Program-made: the position numbers and the translations under genes
Assembly (NCBI RefSeq): GCF_900105065.1
Contig: NZ_LT629749.1
Span: forward strand, 4,650,001-4,714,000
Direction of reading: 5' to 3'
Length of the DNA: 64,000 bases
Source of the DNA: Friedmanniella luteola
Lineage (GTDB): Bacteria; Actinomycetota; Actinomycetes; Propionibacteriales; Propionibacteriaceae
Part shown: piece by piece, positions 35,206 to 43,454 of the stretch
Layout: each line of letters begins with the position of its first letter
Numbering within the stretch: position 1 is the stretch's first letter
The notes under the pieces: generated by a model
What the model was told of the DNA's origin: nothing
Databases searched by the model: none
What the model saw: only the letters and a program-made list of their open reading frames with translations

Positions 35206-36825
35206 TCAGCGCACCGCCCGGCCGAAGGCGTCGGCGTCGGCCGGCGTGCCGCGCACCCCCGGCGTGCCCTGGTGCAGGGTGCGGCTGCCGAACGGGTTGG
35301 GCCCGAACTCGAAGGTCGACAGCTGCTGCACCAACCCGTCGCGGTCGGCGCCGACGCTCTCCCCGGGCACCCCGACGACCAGGCTGTCCAGGTCGGGGGT
35401 CTGCACCGGGGCGGCGGCCACCGACCAGCCGAAGGCGTCGCCCGGCTCGGGGACCCCGCGCAGGCCGTCGACGTCCTGGTGGAACCGGGTCCCCCCGCTC
35501 TCGGCCGTGGTGAGGCCGGCGGGGCTGCCGTCGAGCACCGTCACCGAGCCGGCCCGGCCGACCGAGCCGACCGCGTCCCGGGGGGCGCCGACGGCCAGGT
35601 CGAGGAGGGGACCACCGTCGAGGTGGCCCATCGCCAGCGCGGAGCCGAACGCGTCGTCCGGGCCGGCCACGCCCTGCACCCCCGGTGAGTCCTGGGTCCA
35701 GCCCTGGCTGCCGGTGGTGGTGATCCCGGTGGCCGAGCCGCGGAGGAACGTGACCGACCCGGCCCCGGACCGGCGGTCCGGGCCGACGCCGTTCTCCCCC
35801 GGTGCGCCGACGGCCAGGTCGTCGTGGCCGTCCCCGGTCACGTCGCCCGCCGCCAGGGCGCCGCCGAAGCGGTCGCCCTCCTCGGCCGCGCCGGGCACCC
35901 GGGGGCTCGCCTGGCCGAGGGCCAGCGCCGGTCCCGCACCCACCCCGACGCCGGACCGCCCGGGCAGCACGGCGACGACGCCGGCGCCCGCGTTCTCACC
36001 GTCGACGCCGACCGCCAGGTCGTCGACGTCGTCGCCGTCGAAGTCGCCGACGGCCAGCGCCGTGCCGAAGCCGTCGCCGTCCTCCGGCGTGCCGGGCACC
36101 CCAGCGGTGGCCTGGCTGACCGCCGACGTCCGGCCGGCGCCCCCGAGCCCGGCGGCCCCGCCGCGCAGCACCACCACCGACCCGCCGGAGGAACCGCCGA
36201 CCCGGTCGAAGGGTGCCCCGACGGCGAGGTCGGCCACCCCGTCGCCGTCCAGGTCCCCGGCGGCCAGCGTCTCGCCGAAGCGGCCCTTCGGTCCGCCGGC
36301 CCCGGCGCCGAGCAGGTCGTCGTGCGTCCAGCTGGCGGCCCGCGCAGTGCTCAGGCCCGTGGGGGAGCCGTAGAGGACGGTCACCGCGCCGCGGGAGGTG
36401 TTCTCCCCGGGCGCCCCGACGGCGAGGTCGGCGCACTGGTCGCCGTCGAAGTCGGCCAGCACGGCGCTGCTGCCGAAGTGGTCCCCGGCCTCGCCCGTGC
36501 CGGGCACCCCCGGGGTGTCCTGGCTGACGTACTCGTCGTCCCGCGCCGTCCCGGCCGGGGTGGCCCGGAGGCCGGCTGTGGAGCCGTAGAAGACGTGCAC
36601 GGCGCCCGCGCCCCGGGCGTAGCCCGGTTCCCCGACGACGACCTCGGCGTGGCCGTCGCCGTTCACGTCGCCCCGGACGGCGCCGGCGCAGTCCGTGGCC
36701 GCCGACGCCGGTCCCGCGGCCAGGCCGGTCGTCAGCAGGACGAGCGCGCAGCCCGTCGTCAGGGACCGGGCGAGCGCACCGGTCAGCCGCCGGTCGTGCG
36801 CCGGGCGTCGAACGTCATCGTCCAT
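35206..36825 (-). CDS. Exported FG-GAP/VCBS repeat protein
   Basis: A 539-residue secreted protein. A Tat/Sec-like signal (RRPAHDRRLTGALARSLTTGCALVLLTTGLAAGPASA) precedes about seven integrin-like FG-GAP repeats of 60-70 residues. Each has a calcium-loop pattern such as DVNGDGHAEVVVGEPGY, DFDGDQCADLAVGAPGE, DLDGDGVADLAVGAPFD, DFDGDDVDDLAVGVDGE and DVTGDGHDDLAVGAPGE. These build a seven-bladed beta-propeller with bound Ca2+. No anchor or enzyme domain is seen. The later repeats (DAFGSALAMGHLDGGPLLDLAVGAP) lack some Asp ligands. I use the ATG at 36825; it overlaps the end of the EamA gene by 11 bases. Function unknown, probably adhesion or scaffolding. Confidence 0.85.
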   Translation of the reverse strand: MDDDVRRPAHDRRLTGALARSLTTGCALVLLTTGLAAGPASAATDCAGAVRGDVNGDGHAEVVVGEPGYARGAGAVHVFYGSTAGLRATPAGTARDDEYVSQDTPGVPGTGEAGDHFGSSAVLADFDGDQCADLAVGAPGENTSRGAVTVLYGSPTGLSTARAASWTHDDLLGAGAGGPKGRFGETLAAGDLDGDGVADLAVGAPFDRVGGSSGGSVVVLRGGAAGLGGAGRTSAVSQATAGVPGTPEDGDGFGTALAVGDFDGDDVDDLAVGVDGENAGAGVVAVLPGRSGVGVGAGPALALGQASPRVPGAAEEGDRFGGALAAGDVTGDGHDDLAVGAPGENGVGPDRRSGAGSVTFLRGSATGITTTGSQGWTQDSPGVQGVAGPDDAFGSALAMGHLDGGPLLDLAVGAPRDAVGSVGRAGSVTVLDGSPAGLTTAESGGTRFHQDVDGLRGVPEPGDAFGWSVAAAPVQTPDLDSLVVGVPGESVGADRDGLVQQLSTFEFGPNPFGSRTLHQGTPGVRGTPADADAFGRAVR

Positions 36826-37780
36826 CTCCGGATCGTCGCGCCCCGGCCCCGACGGCACCAGTGGTCAGAACGGGTGCCTGCGGGGCCGGTGGTCCGGCGG
36901 GTGCCGGGCTGGGGGGCCGGGAGGCGAACAGCACGCCCGCGACGACCACCAGACCGGCCACCAGCTCGGTCGGGTCGACGCGCTCGTCGAGCAGCAGCCA
37001 CGAGCTGAGGACGCCGACCACGGGCACGAGCATCGAGAACGGGGCCACCACGCCGGCCGGGTGCCGGGACAGCAGCGCGTTCCAGATCCCGTAGCCCAGC
37101 AGGGTGGCCACCACGACGATGTAGAGCAGCCCGAGCACCGAGGGCAGCGCGTCGAGGGTGGGGGCGGTGCGCAGGGCGGTCAGCACGCGGTCCGGGCCCT
37201 CCACGAGCAGCGAGAGCACCAGCATCGGCAGCGGCGGCACGACCGACATCCACAGGGTCAGGTGGAGGGGCTTCGGGGCCCGGGCCTGCCGGCTGCACAC
37301 GTTGCCGAACGCCCAGCCGAGGGCGCCGCAGAGGGTCAGCACCACCGGCAGGAGGGCGGCGACCTGGGCGCGGTGGACGGCGATGACGGCCAGCCCGAGG
37401 ACGGCGACGGCGATGCCGACCGCCTGGCGGCGGGTGATCCGCTCGCGCAGCCAGACGCCGGCGATCAGGACGGTGAACGGCGCCGAGGCCTGCAGCACCA
37501 GCGACGCGAGACCGCTCGGCATGCCGGCGGCCATGCCGAGGTAGAGGAACGCGAACTGCAGCAGCCCGATCCCGAGCCCGACCCCGAGCAGCCAGCGCAG
37601 CGGCACCTGCGGGCGGGGGACCAGGAGCAGTGCCGGCACGGCGACCAGGGTGAAGCGGAGCGCCACCATGAGCAGCGGCGGGAAGTGCTCGAGGGCGATG
37701 GCGGTGGCCGGGAAGTTCAGCCCCCAGACGACGGCGACGAGCAGGGCGCGGAGCTGGTCGCGGGGAGGCACGACGACCAT
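36815..37780 (-). CDS. EamA/DMT-family transporter
   Basis: A 321-residue drug/metabolite transporter with ten predicted membrane helices in two EamA halves. The first helix is LRALLVAVVWGLNFPATAIALEHFPPLLMVALRF; the end of the first half reads ASLVLQASAPFTVLIAGVWLRERITRRQAVGIAVAVLGLAVI, and the second half ends with MLVPVVGVLSSWLLLDERVDPTELVAGLVVVAGVLFASR. Substrate is likely a metabolite or amino acid for export. It is divergent from the LysR-type gene across 64 bases, the usual pairing in which the regulator controls the transporter. Start at ATG 37780 preferred over codons up to 37822, which enter the shared promoter. Confidence 0.9.
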   Translation of the reverse strand: MVVVPPRDQLRALLVAVVWGLNFPATAIALEHFPPLLMVALRFTLVAVPALLLVPRPQVPLRWLLGVGLGIGLLQFAFLYLGMAAGMPSGLASLVLQASAPFTVLIAGVWLRERITRRQAVGIAVAVLGLAVIAVHRAQVAALLPVVLTLCGALGWAFGNVCSRQARAPKPLHLTLWMSVVPPLPMLVLSLLVEGPDRVLTALRTAPTLDALPSVLGLLYIVVVATLLGYGIWNALLSRHPAGVVAPFSMLVPVVGVLSSWLLLDERVDPTELVAGLVVVAGVLFASRPPSPAPAGPPAPQAPVLTTGAVGAGARRSGDGR

Positions 37781-37844
37781 CCTCGCGGCCCTGACGGTGA
37801 AGGACAAACGACTTCTGCTCACGTCACGGTGTAGCGTCGCTCAT

Positions 37845-38762
37845 GTGTCGAGACCGACGGTGGAGCATCTGGAGCTGCTCCGCGAGCTGCACGACCGCGG
37901 CAGCCTGGCCGCTGTCGCGGCGGCCCTGCACAAGACGCCGTCGGCGCTGTCGCAGCAGCTGAAGGCCGCGCAGCGCGAGCTGGGCGTGCCGCTGGTGGCG
38001 CGGTCGGGGCGGGGGCTGCAGCTCACGGACGCCGGGACCGCGCTGGCCCGCAGTGCGGTGGGGGTGGCCACCGCGCTGGCCGAGGCGGAGGCCTCCTGGC
38101 AGCGCTTCCAGGGCTCGGCGACCGGGACGGTCCGGCTCGCCTGCTTCCACTCCGCTGGGGAGCTGCTGGTGCCGGGCCTGCTGGACCGGCTGCGACCGCA
38201 TCCCGGCCTGGTGCTCGAGACCTCCGACGAGGACGTCGCGCAGGACGACTTCGGCGCGCTCGCCGCCGACTACGACGTCGTCGTCGCCCACCGCTCCGAC
38301 GACGTGGCGGCGCCCGCGCGGGAGGACCTCGTGGTGGTGCCGCTGCTCCGCGAGCCGATGGACGTCGCCCTGCCGGCGGACCACCCGCTGGCCACCCGGG
38401 CGCACGTGACGCCGGCCGACGTCATCGGGGAGGACTGGATCGCCCCGCCGGCGGAGTTCCCGATCGACCGGGTGCTCAGCGCCATCGCGGCCCGCGCCGG
38501 CGCGCCGGTCCGGGTGGTGCGGCGGACGACGCACCTGCCGCTGACGGAGCTGCTGGTCGCCCGCGGCCACGGCGTCGCGCTGCTGCCCCGGTACACCACC
38601 CGCGAGCACGCCCCGGCGGGGCTGGTGCTGGTCCCGCTCCGCGACCTCCGGGCGGGCCGGCTGGTCGAGGCCCTGCTCCGACCCGACCGGCACGCCCGGT
38701 GGGTGGTCCGGCTGGTCGTCGACGAGCTGGTCGCCGAGGCGGGGGCGGTCGTCGCTCCCTGA
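37845..38762 (+). CDS. LysR-family transcriptional regulator
   Basis: A 305-residue LysR-type regulator. The N-terminal winged helix is HLELLRELHDRGSLAAVAAALHKTPSALSQQLKAAQRELGVPLVARSGRGLQLTDAG (about 6-62), followed by a coiled linker and a periplasmic-binding-like effector domain (GTVRLACFHSAGELLVPGLLDRL onward). The domain contains no unusual insert. It starts with GTG at 37845 and is divergent from the EamA transporter, so it likely controls that gene in response to the exported metabolite. Confidence 0.9.
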   Translation: MSRPTVEHLELLRELHDRGSLAAVAAALHKTPSALSQQLKAAQRELGVPLVARSGRGLQLTDAGTALARSAVGVATALAEAEASWQRFQGSATGTVRLACFHSAGELLVPGLLDRLRPHPGLVLETSDEDVAQDDFGALAADYDVVVAHRSDDVAAPAREDLVVVPLLREPMDVALPADHPLATRAHVTPADVIGEDWIAPPAEFPIDRVLSAIAARAGAPVRVVRRTTHLPLTELLVARGHGVALLPRYTTREHAPAGLVLVPLRDLRAGRLVEALLRPDRHARWVVRLVVDELVAEAGAVVAP

Positions 38763-38790
38763 GCCGTCCGTGATCTGAGCCATCCGTGCC

Positions 38791-38859
38791 CTGAGCCTGT
38801 CGAAGGGCCTCCGCCAGGCTCAGGCCGCGGTGGTCGACGAGCTCAGGCCGCGGTGGTCG
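38791..38859. repeat. REP-like inverted repeat and short tandem repeat
   Basis: CTGAGCCTG (38791-38799) and CAGGCTCAG (38815-38823) form a 9-base inverted repeat that contains GAGCCTGTCGAAG, the complement of the element at 15156. It is followed by two copies of CTCAGGCCGCGGTGGTCG (38819-38836 and 38842-38859). It lies between convergent genes and may act as a terminator. Confidence 0.75.
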
Positions 38860-38878
38860 GCAGGCTCGGGGTCCGTGG

Positions 38879-40570
38879 TCAGGCGCGGGAGGTCAGCGGG
38901 GTGACGGTGATCTTGCCCGGGTTGAGGTTGCGGCCCGGGTCGACGCCGGCGAAGAGGCCCTCCATCATCTGCACGCCGGCGGCGGAGATGTCCTGCTCCA
39001 GCCAGGGCGCGTGCTCGGTGCCGACGCCGTGGTGGTGCGAGAGCGTGCCGTGCGTGTCGATGAAGGCCTGCTGGATGGCCGACTTCACGACGTCGTAGCG
39101 GGCCAGCGGCTCCTGGTCGTCGTGCCGGAAGGCGAAGGTGAAGTACAGGCAGGCGCCGGAGTGGTAGCTGTGCGACAGGTGGCACATGACCCAGCCCTGC
39201 ACGCCGATCTGCGCGAACGCCTTGCGGGCCGCCGCGGTGACGTTGTCGTACATCGGCACCAGCTGCGACCACGGCGCGGCCGTCTCGGACACGTCCGCGG
39301 CGGCGCCCCGGTCCAGCAGGAAGTCCCGGATGTAGGGGGTGTCGAACTTCTTCTGGTCGTACAGCTCGCCCGGACCCTTGCCGAGGCCGATGCCGCCGTG
39401 CTTGCCGATGATCTTCTTGACGATCGCCTTCTGCCGCGCCACGTGCTCCGGGCCGCCCTCGTAGCCCACGAAGGAGAGGCAGACGGCGTCGAGGTCCCAG
39501 CCGCGGCGCTCGAGGACCTTGAACAGGCCCTTGCTGACCAGGCCGGACACGGAGACGCCCTTGCTCTTCTTGCGGGTGGAGAAGGAGAACCGGGTCTCCC
39601 CGGCGTCGGACACGCGGGTCACCGACGGCGACGCGTCGCTGGTCGAGATCTCCTGCATGGCGGCGACCCCGGCCTCGAAGGAGGGGAACAGGTAGCCGAG
39701 GATCACCCGCTCCTCGGGGATCCGGTGCACCTGGACGGTCACCTCGGTGATGACGCCGAGCCGGCCCTCGGAGCCGAGCACCATCTCGCGGACGCTGGGC
39801 CCGCTGGAGGTGCTGGGCAGGCCGCGGAGCACGAGCACCCGGCCGGGCATGACCATCCGCAGGCCGCGGGTGATGTCGGCGATGTCGCCGTACTTGTCCG
39901 ACTGCATGCCGGACGAGCGGGTCGCCACCCAGCCGCCGAGGGTCGAGTGGGTGAAGCTGTCCGGGAAGTGGCCGAGCGTCCAGCCGCGGGCGTTGAGCTG
40001 CTCCTCCAGGTCGGGACCGAGCGCGCCGGCCTGGATCCGGGCCAGCCCCGCCTCCTCGTCGACGTCGAGCACGCGGGTCAGCCGACCGAGGTCCAGGCTG
40101 ATGACGGGCCGGGTCTCGGCCTCGGGGGCCTGCAGGCTGCCGGCGATGTTGCTGCCGCCGCCGAAGGGGATCAGCACCGCGTCGGCGGCGATCGCCGCGT
40201 CGACGACCTGCTGGACCTCGGCCTCGTCGGCGGGGTAGACGACCACGTCGGGCACCCGGGGCAGGTCGTTGCCCCGCAGCCGCATCAGGTCGCGGATGCT
40301 CTTGCCGTAGGTGTGGACGACCCGGTCCTCGTCCTCGCTGACGGCGTTCTCGTCGCCGACGACGGCGCGGAGCCGGCCGAGCAGCTCGTCCCCGATCAGC
40401 GGGGTCGGGATGTCGAGGTCGGAGAGCTGGGTCTGCCGGCCGGGCGGGGTGTCCAGGTCGAGGTCGATGATCTCCAGCACGAAGGGCCGCAGGCCCGGCT
40501 TGTCCTCGTGGTGGAAGCTGACGCCCTCGACGCCCCAGCCGTACCACTTCATGTGCTGAACGGCAGGCAT
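38879..40570 (-). CDS. Alkyl-dihydroxyacetonephosphate synthase homologue (FAD-binding oxidase)
   Basis: A 563-residue FAD-linked oxidase of the VAO/PCMH fold. The start MKWYGWGVEGVSF is a hallmark of the ADPS (AGPS) family. The FAD loop is FGGGSNIAGSLQAP, followed by DLGRLTRVLDVDEEAGLARIQAGALGPDLEEQL and HSTLGGWVATRSSGMQSDKYGDIADI. The C-terminal catalytic region has WVMCHLSHSYHSGACLYFTFAF and GTLSHHHGVGTEHAPWLEQDI, with the Tyr and the His-rich stretch used for ether-bond formation. The enzyme replaces the acyl group of acyl-DHAP with a fatty alcohol. Acyltransferase and SDR genes follow on the same strand, consistent with an ether-lipid route, though many actinobacterial members are uncharacterised. 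Confidence 0.87.
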   Translation of the reverse strand: MPAVQHMKWYGWGVEGVSFHHEDKPGLRPFVLEIIDLDLDTPPGRQTQLSDLDIPTPLIGDELLGRLRAVVGDENAVSEDEDRVVHTYGKSIRDLMRLRGNDLPRVPDVVVYPADEAEVQQVVDAAIAADAVLIPFGGGSNIAGSLQAPEAETRPVISLDLGRLTRVLDVDEEAGLARIQAGALGPDLEEQLNARGWTLGHFPDSFTHSTLGGWVATRSSGMQSDKYGDIADITRGLRMVMPGRVLVLRGLPSTSSGPSVREMVLGSEGRLGVITEVTVQVHRIPEERVILGYLFPSFEAGVAAMQEISTSDASPSVTRVSDAGETRFSFSTRKKSKGVSVSGLVSKGLFKVLERRGWDLDAVCLSFVGYEGGPEHVARQKAIVKKIIGKHGGIGLGKGPGELYDQKKFDTPYIRDFLLDRGAAADVSETAAPWSQLVPMYDNVTAAARKAFAQIGVQGWVMCHLSHSYHSGACLYFTFAFRHDDQEPLARYDVVKSAIQQAFIDTHGTLSHHHGVGTEHAPWLEQDISAAGVQMMEGLFAGVDPGRNLNPGKITVTPLTSRA

Positions 40571-40648
40571 GGCCGCACTCCCTCTCGTCGTCCCGGGGTG
40601 GTCCCGGTCTGCCCACCGGCTGCGCCGACGTCGGTCGGCGCGGGTCGG

Positions 40649-41329
40649 TCAGGCGTGGTCGTCCCGATAGCTCGTGGTGTAGTCGTACAGGCTCCGCACT
40701 GCCTTGGCGATCCGCTCGGAGAACTGGGCGACCTTCTCGCCCTCCTCCGGACGCATCGGCTCACCGAAGGTGACGTAGACCGGCGGACGGCCGCGGTCGG
40801 GCCAGTTGCGGCCGTGCGGCATGGCCTCGGAGGCCCCCACGAGGGCCACCGGCAGACAGGGTACGTCGCGGCTGATGCACAGGGCGGCGGCGCCGGGCTT
40901 GAACGAGCCCATCTCACCGGTGCGGGACCGGGTCCCCTCGGGGAAGAGCAGCAGGGGCACGCCGTCGTCGAGCAGGCTGGTCGCCAGCCCCTTGCGGCCG
41001 CGGAGGCCGGTCCGGTCGACGGGGAAGGCGTTGAAGAACAGCGAGGTCAGCCCCTTGCGCCACCACACGTCGAAGAAGTAGTCGGCGGCGGCCCCCGCGG
41101 CCACGTAGCGCGAGAGCTTCCGGGGCAGCGCGGTGATGATGAGCGGGGCGTCGAGGTGCGAGCTGTGGTTGGACACGACGACGTACGGCCCGGAGACGCC
41201 CGCGAGGTTCTCCTCGCCCAGGACGGTGACCGTGGTCATCCGCCAGATCGCCGGCTTGAGGATCAGCCGCTGCGCGACGAACCGCGCCCCGGCGTGCACG
41301 GGGGAGGTGTAACGGCTGCGGCTGGACAC
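40649..41329 (-). CDS. 1-acyl-sn-glycerol-3-phosphate acyltransferase (PlsC type)
   Basis: A 226-residue PlsC-like acyltransferase. The catalytic HX4D motif is in VVSNHSSHLDAPLII (His and Asp about 59-64), followed by FFNAFPVDRTGLRGRKG, the phosphate-binding LLLFPEGTRSRTG (about 123-135) and a C-terminal VPCLPVALVGASEAMP. No clear membrane helix is visible, but family members bind the membrane surface. It acylates lysophosphatidate or a related glycerol phosphate. The gene starts 88 bases below the SDR stop and is followed by the ADPS homologue after 78 bases, suggesting co-expression. Confidence 0.9.
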   Translation of the reverse strand: MSSRSRYTSPVHAGARFVAQRLILKPAIWRMTTVTVLGEENLAGVSGPYVVVSNHSSHLDAPLIITALPRKLSRYVAAGAAADYFFDVWWRKGLTSLFFNAFPVDRTGLRGRKGLATSLLDDGVPLLLFPEGTRSRTGEMGSFKPGAAALCISRDVPCLPVALVGASEAMPHGRNWPDRGRPPVYVTFGEPMRPEEGEKVAQFSERIAKAVRSLYDYTTSYRDDHA

Positions 41330-41417
41330 GCCGCCACAGTATCGGAACCGTCAGACGCTCTTCACCCCGTCGGCACCGCGGCGACGCGCGTCGTTCGCCG
41401 GGACGGCGCGGCCGGGC

Positions 41418-42185
41418 TCAGTGCCGGCTGGAGGAGAGGGCACGGGAGGCCCGTCGGACCAGCGGCCGCGGCGCGAGCCGGGCGGCCAGCATCAGCGCCT
41501 GGTAGCGCCGCGACGGGATCGAGATCACCTTGCCGGCGGCCACGTCCCGGAGGCACTCCGCGACCAGGGCGTCGGCGTCCAGCCACATCCAGGAGGGGAT
41601 CGAGCCGGTGCCGATGTCGGCCCGCTCGTGGAACTCGGTGCGCACCCAGCCGGGGCAGAGGACCGTGGCGGTGACGCCGGTGCCGACGAGCTCGTTCGCC
41701 AGCCCCTCGGTGTAGACGCCCACGAAGGACTTGAGGGCGGAGTAGCCGCCCATCGTCACGTAGCCCGCGGTGCTGCCGACGTTGACGACGGCGCCGTGGC
41801 CGCGGGTGGTCATGGCCCGCGCGGCGGCACCGGACAGCACCATGACGGCGCGCACCATCACGTCGAAGCCGTGCTCGAACGCGGACAGGTCCTCCGCGGT
41901 CAGCCGCTGCCGGATCCCGAAGCCGGCGTTGTTGACCAGCAGGTCGACGGGGCGCGCGGCGTCGCCGAGCCGGGCGGCGACCCGGTCGACGTCGGCCCGG
42001 ACCGCCAGGTCGGCGGGCAGCACCTCGACGTCGACGCCGTGCCGCGCGCGCAGGTCGGCGGCGGTCTGCTCCAGCCGGACGGCGTCGCGGGCGACCAGGA
42101 CGAGGTCGTCGCCCCGGGCCGCCAGGGCGCGCGCGAACGCCGCGCCGATCCCCGACGTGCCGCCCGTCACCAGTGCTGTCGCCAT
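41418..42185 (-). CDS. Short-chain dehydrogenase/reductase
   Basis: A 255-residue SDR. Cofactor loop TGGTSGIGAAFARAL (about 7-21), NNAG at about 83-86, catalytic Ser in VNVGSTAGYVTMGG, then YSALK with catalytic Tyr and Lys (about 151-155), and PGWVRTEFHE. A longer C-terminus (WMWLDADALVAECLRDVAAGKVISIPSRRYQALMLAARLAPRPLVRRASRAL) resembles the DltE/NAD-dependent branch with membrane-near tail. The substrate is unknown; a reductase in ether-lipid or fatty-alcohol metabolism is suggested by the downstream PlsC and ADPS genes. I use ATG 42185; an ATG at 42194 would add three residues. Confidence 0.85.
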   Translation of the reverse strand: MATALVTGGTSGIGAAFARALAARGDDLVLVARDAVRLEQTAADLRARHGVDVEVLPADLAVRADVDRVAARLGDAARPVDLLVNNAGFGIRQRLTAEDLSAFEHGFDVMVRAVMVLSGAAARAMTTRGHGAVVNVGSTAGYVTMGGYSALKSFVGVYTEGLANELVGTGVTATVLCPGWVRTEFHERADIGTGSIPSWMWLDADALVAECLRDVAAGKVISIPSRRYQALMLAARLAPRPLVRRASRALSSSRH

Positions 42186-42252
42186 GAGATCCACCCTAGG
42201 GGCTGAGCGCCGGCCGCCCCGAGCCCGTCCTCGCGCCGCGGCGCCGGAGCTG

Positions 42253-42280
42253 GTCGAGGGACCCTTCGACAGGCTCGGGA
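42253..42280. repeat. REP-like element (CTTCGACAGGCTC)
   Basis: GTCGAGGGACCCTTCGACAG (42253-42272) pairs GTCGAGGG with CCCTTCGAC (one G-T-like mismatch) and extends into GGCTCGGGA. It matches the palindrome at 15143-15167 and the complement of the one at 38791. It lies 14 bases before the end of ackA, in the gap between the ackA stop and the SDR start. Confidence 0.7.
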
Positions 42281-42293
42281 CGCGGCGGGGAGC

Positions 42294-43454
42294 TCAGCCG
42301 GCGGGTCCGGTCTCGAGCAGGGCGACGGTCTGCCGGGCGATCTCCAGCTCCTCGTTGGTCGGGACCACGGTGACGGTCACCGGGGAGCCGTCGGGGGAGA
42401 TGACCCGTGCCTCCCGGCCGGGAGACCCGTTGCGCTCCGCGTCGACGGACAGCCCGAGGCCGTCGAGGCCCTCGACCACGGCGGCCCGCAGGGCGGCGTT
42501 GTTCTCCCCGACGCCGGCGGTGAAGGTGAGCACGTCCAGCCGGCCCAGCTGGACCAGGTAGGCGCCCAGGTAGTGCTTGAGCCGGTGGACGTACACGTCG
42601 AAGGCCAGGGCGGCGTGCTCGTCGCCGCCGGCGCGCAGCTCCTGCAGCTGCCGGAAGTCGTTGACGCCGCTCAGGCCCTTGAGGCCGGACCGCTTGTTCA
42701 GCAGGTCGTCGACCTCCTCCACCGACAGCCCCGCCTCCCGGTGGAGGTAGGAGTGCAGGCCCGGGTCGACGTCGCCCGAGCGGGTGCCCATCACCAGGCC
42801 CTGCAGCGGGGTCAGCCCCATCGAGGTGTCGACCGCGCGCCCGCCGCGCACCGCGGAGGCCGAGCAGCCGTTGCCCAGGTGCAGGACGACCTGGTCCAGC
42901 TCCTCCAGCGGCCGGCCGACCAGGGCGGCGACGGCGCGGGAGACGTAGCGGTGGGAGGTGCCGTGCATGCCGTAGCGGCGGATCCGGTGCTGCTCGGCCA
43001 GCTCCCGGGGGAGGGCGTAGGTGGAGGCGGCGGCCGGCAGGGTGGTGAAGAAGGCGGTGTCGAACACGGCGACGTGCGGCACGGCGAGCCGGGCCCGGGC
43101 GGCCTCGATGCCCGCCACCGCGCCCGGGTTGTGCAACGGGGCCAGCGGGCTGAGGTCGCGGATCTGGTCCACCACCGCGTCGGTGAGCACCACCGGGTCG
43201 GAGAAGTCCGGCCCGCCGTGCACCACGCGGTGCCCCACGGCGCGCAGGCCGACGGCGTCCAGGTCGACGCCGTCCTCGACCAGCCGGCGCCGCAGCTGCT
43301 CGACCGCCGCCGCGTGGTCGGCGACGTCGCTGCCGTCCTCGCCGATCCGCTCGACGAGCCCCTTGGTCCGCACCTCCCCGCTGCCGGGCACCACGAGCTG
43401 GTACTTCAGCGAGGACGAGCCGGCGTTGAGGACCAGCACCGGGCCGTCGGTCAT
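42294..43454 (-). CDS. ackA: Acetate kinase
   Basis: A 386-residue ASKHA-fold kinase that converts acetyl phosphate and ADP to acetate and ATP. The N-terminus [15 protein letters not shown] (about 5-19) is the classic phosphate 1 motif. [42 protein letters not shown] and TFTAGVGEN complete the acetate-kinase fingerprint, and length is normal (about 390). It overlaps the pta stop by 4 bases (ATGA at 43451-43454), so pta and ackA form one operon for overflow acetate metabolism or acetate assimilation. Confidence 0.97.
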   Translation of the reverse strand: MTDGPVLVLNAGSSSLKYQLVVPGSGEVRTKGLVERIGEDGSDVADHAAAVEQLRRRLVEDGVDLDAVGLRAVGHRVVHGGPDFSDPVVLTDAVVDQIRDLSPLAPLHNPGAVAGIEAARARLAVPHVAVFDTAFFTTLPAAASTYALPRELAEQHRIRRYGMHGTSHRYVSRAVAALVGRPLEELDQVVLHLGNGCSASAVRGGRAVDTSMGLTPLQGLVMGTRSGDVDPGLHSYLHREAGLSVEEVDDLLNKRSGLKGLSGVNDFRQLQELRAGGDEHAALAFDVYVHRLKHYLGAYLVQLGRLDVLTFTAGVGENNAALRAAVVEGLDGLGLSVDAERNGSPGREARVISPDGSPVTVTVVPTNEELEIARQTVALLETGPAG

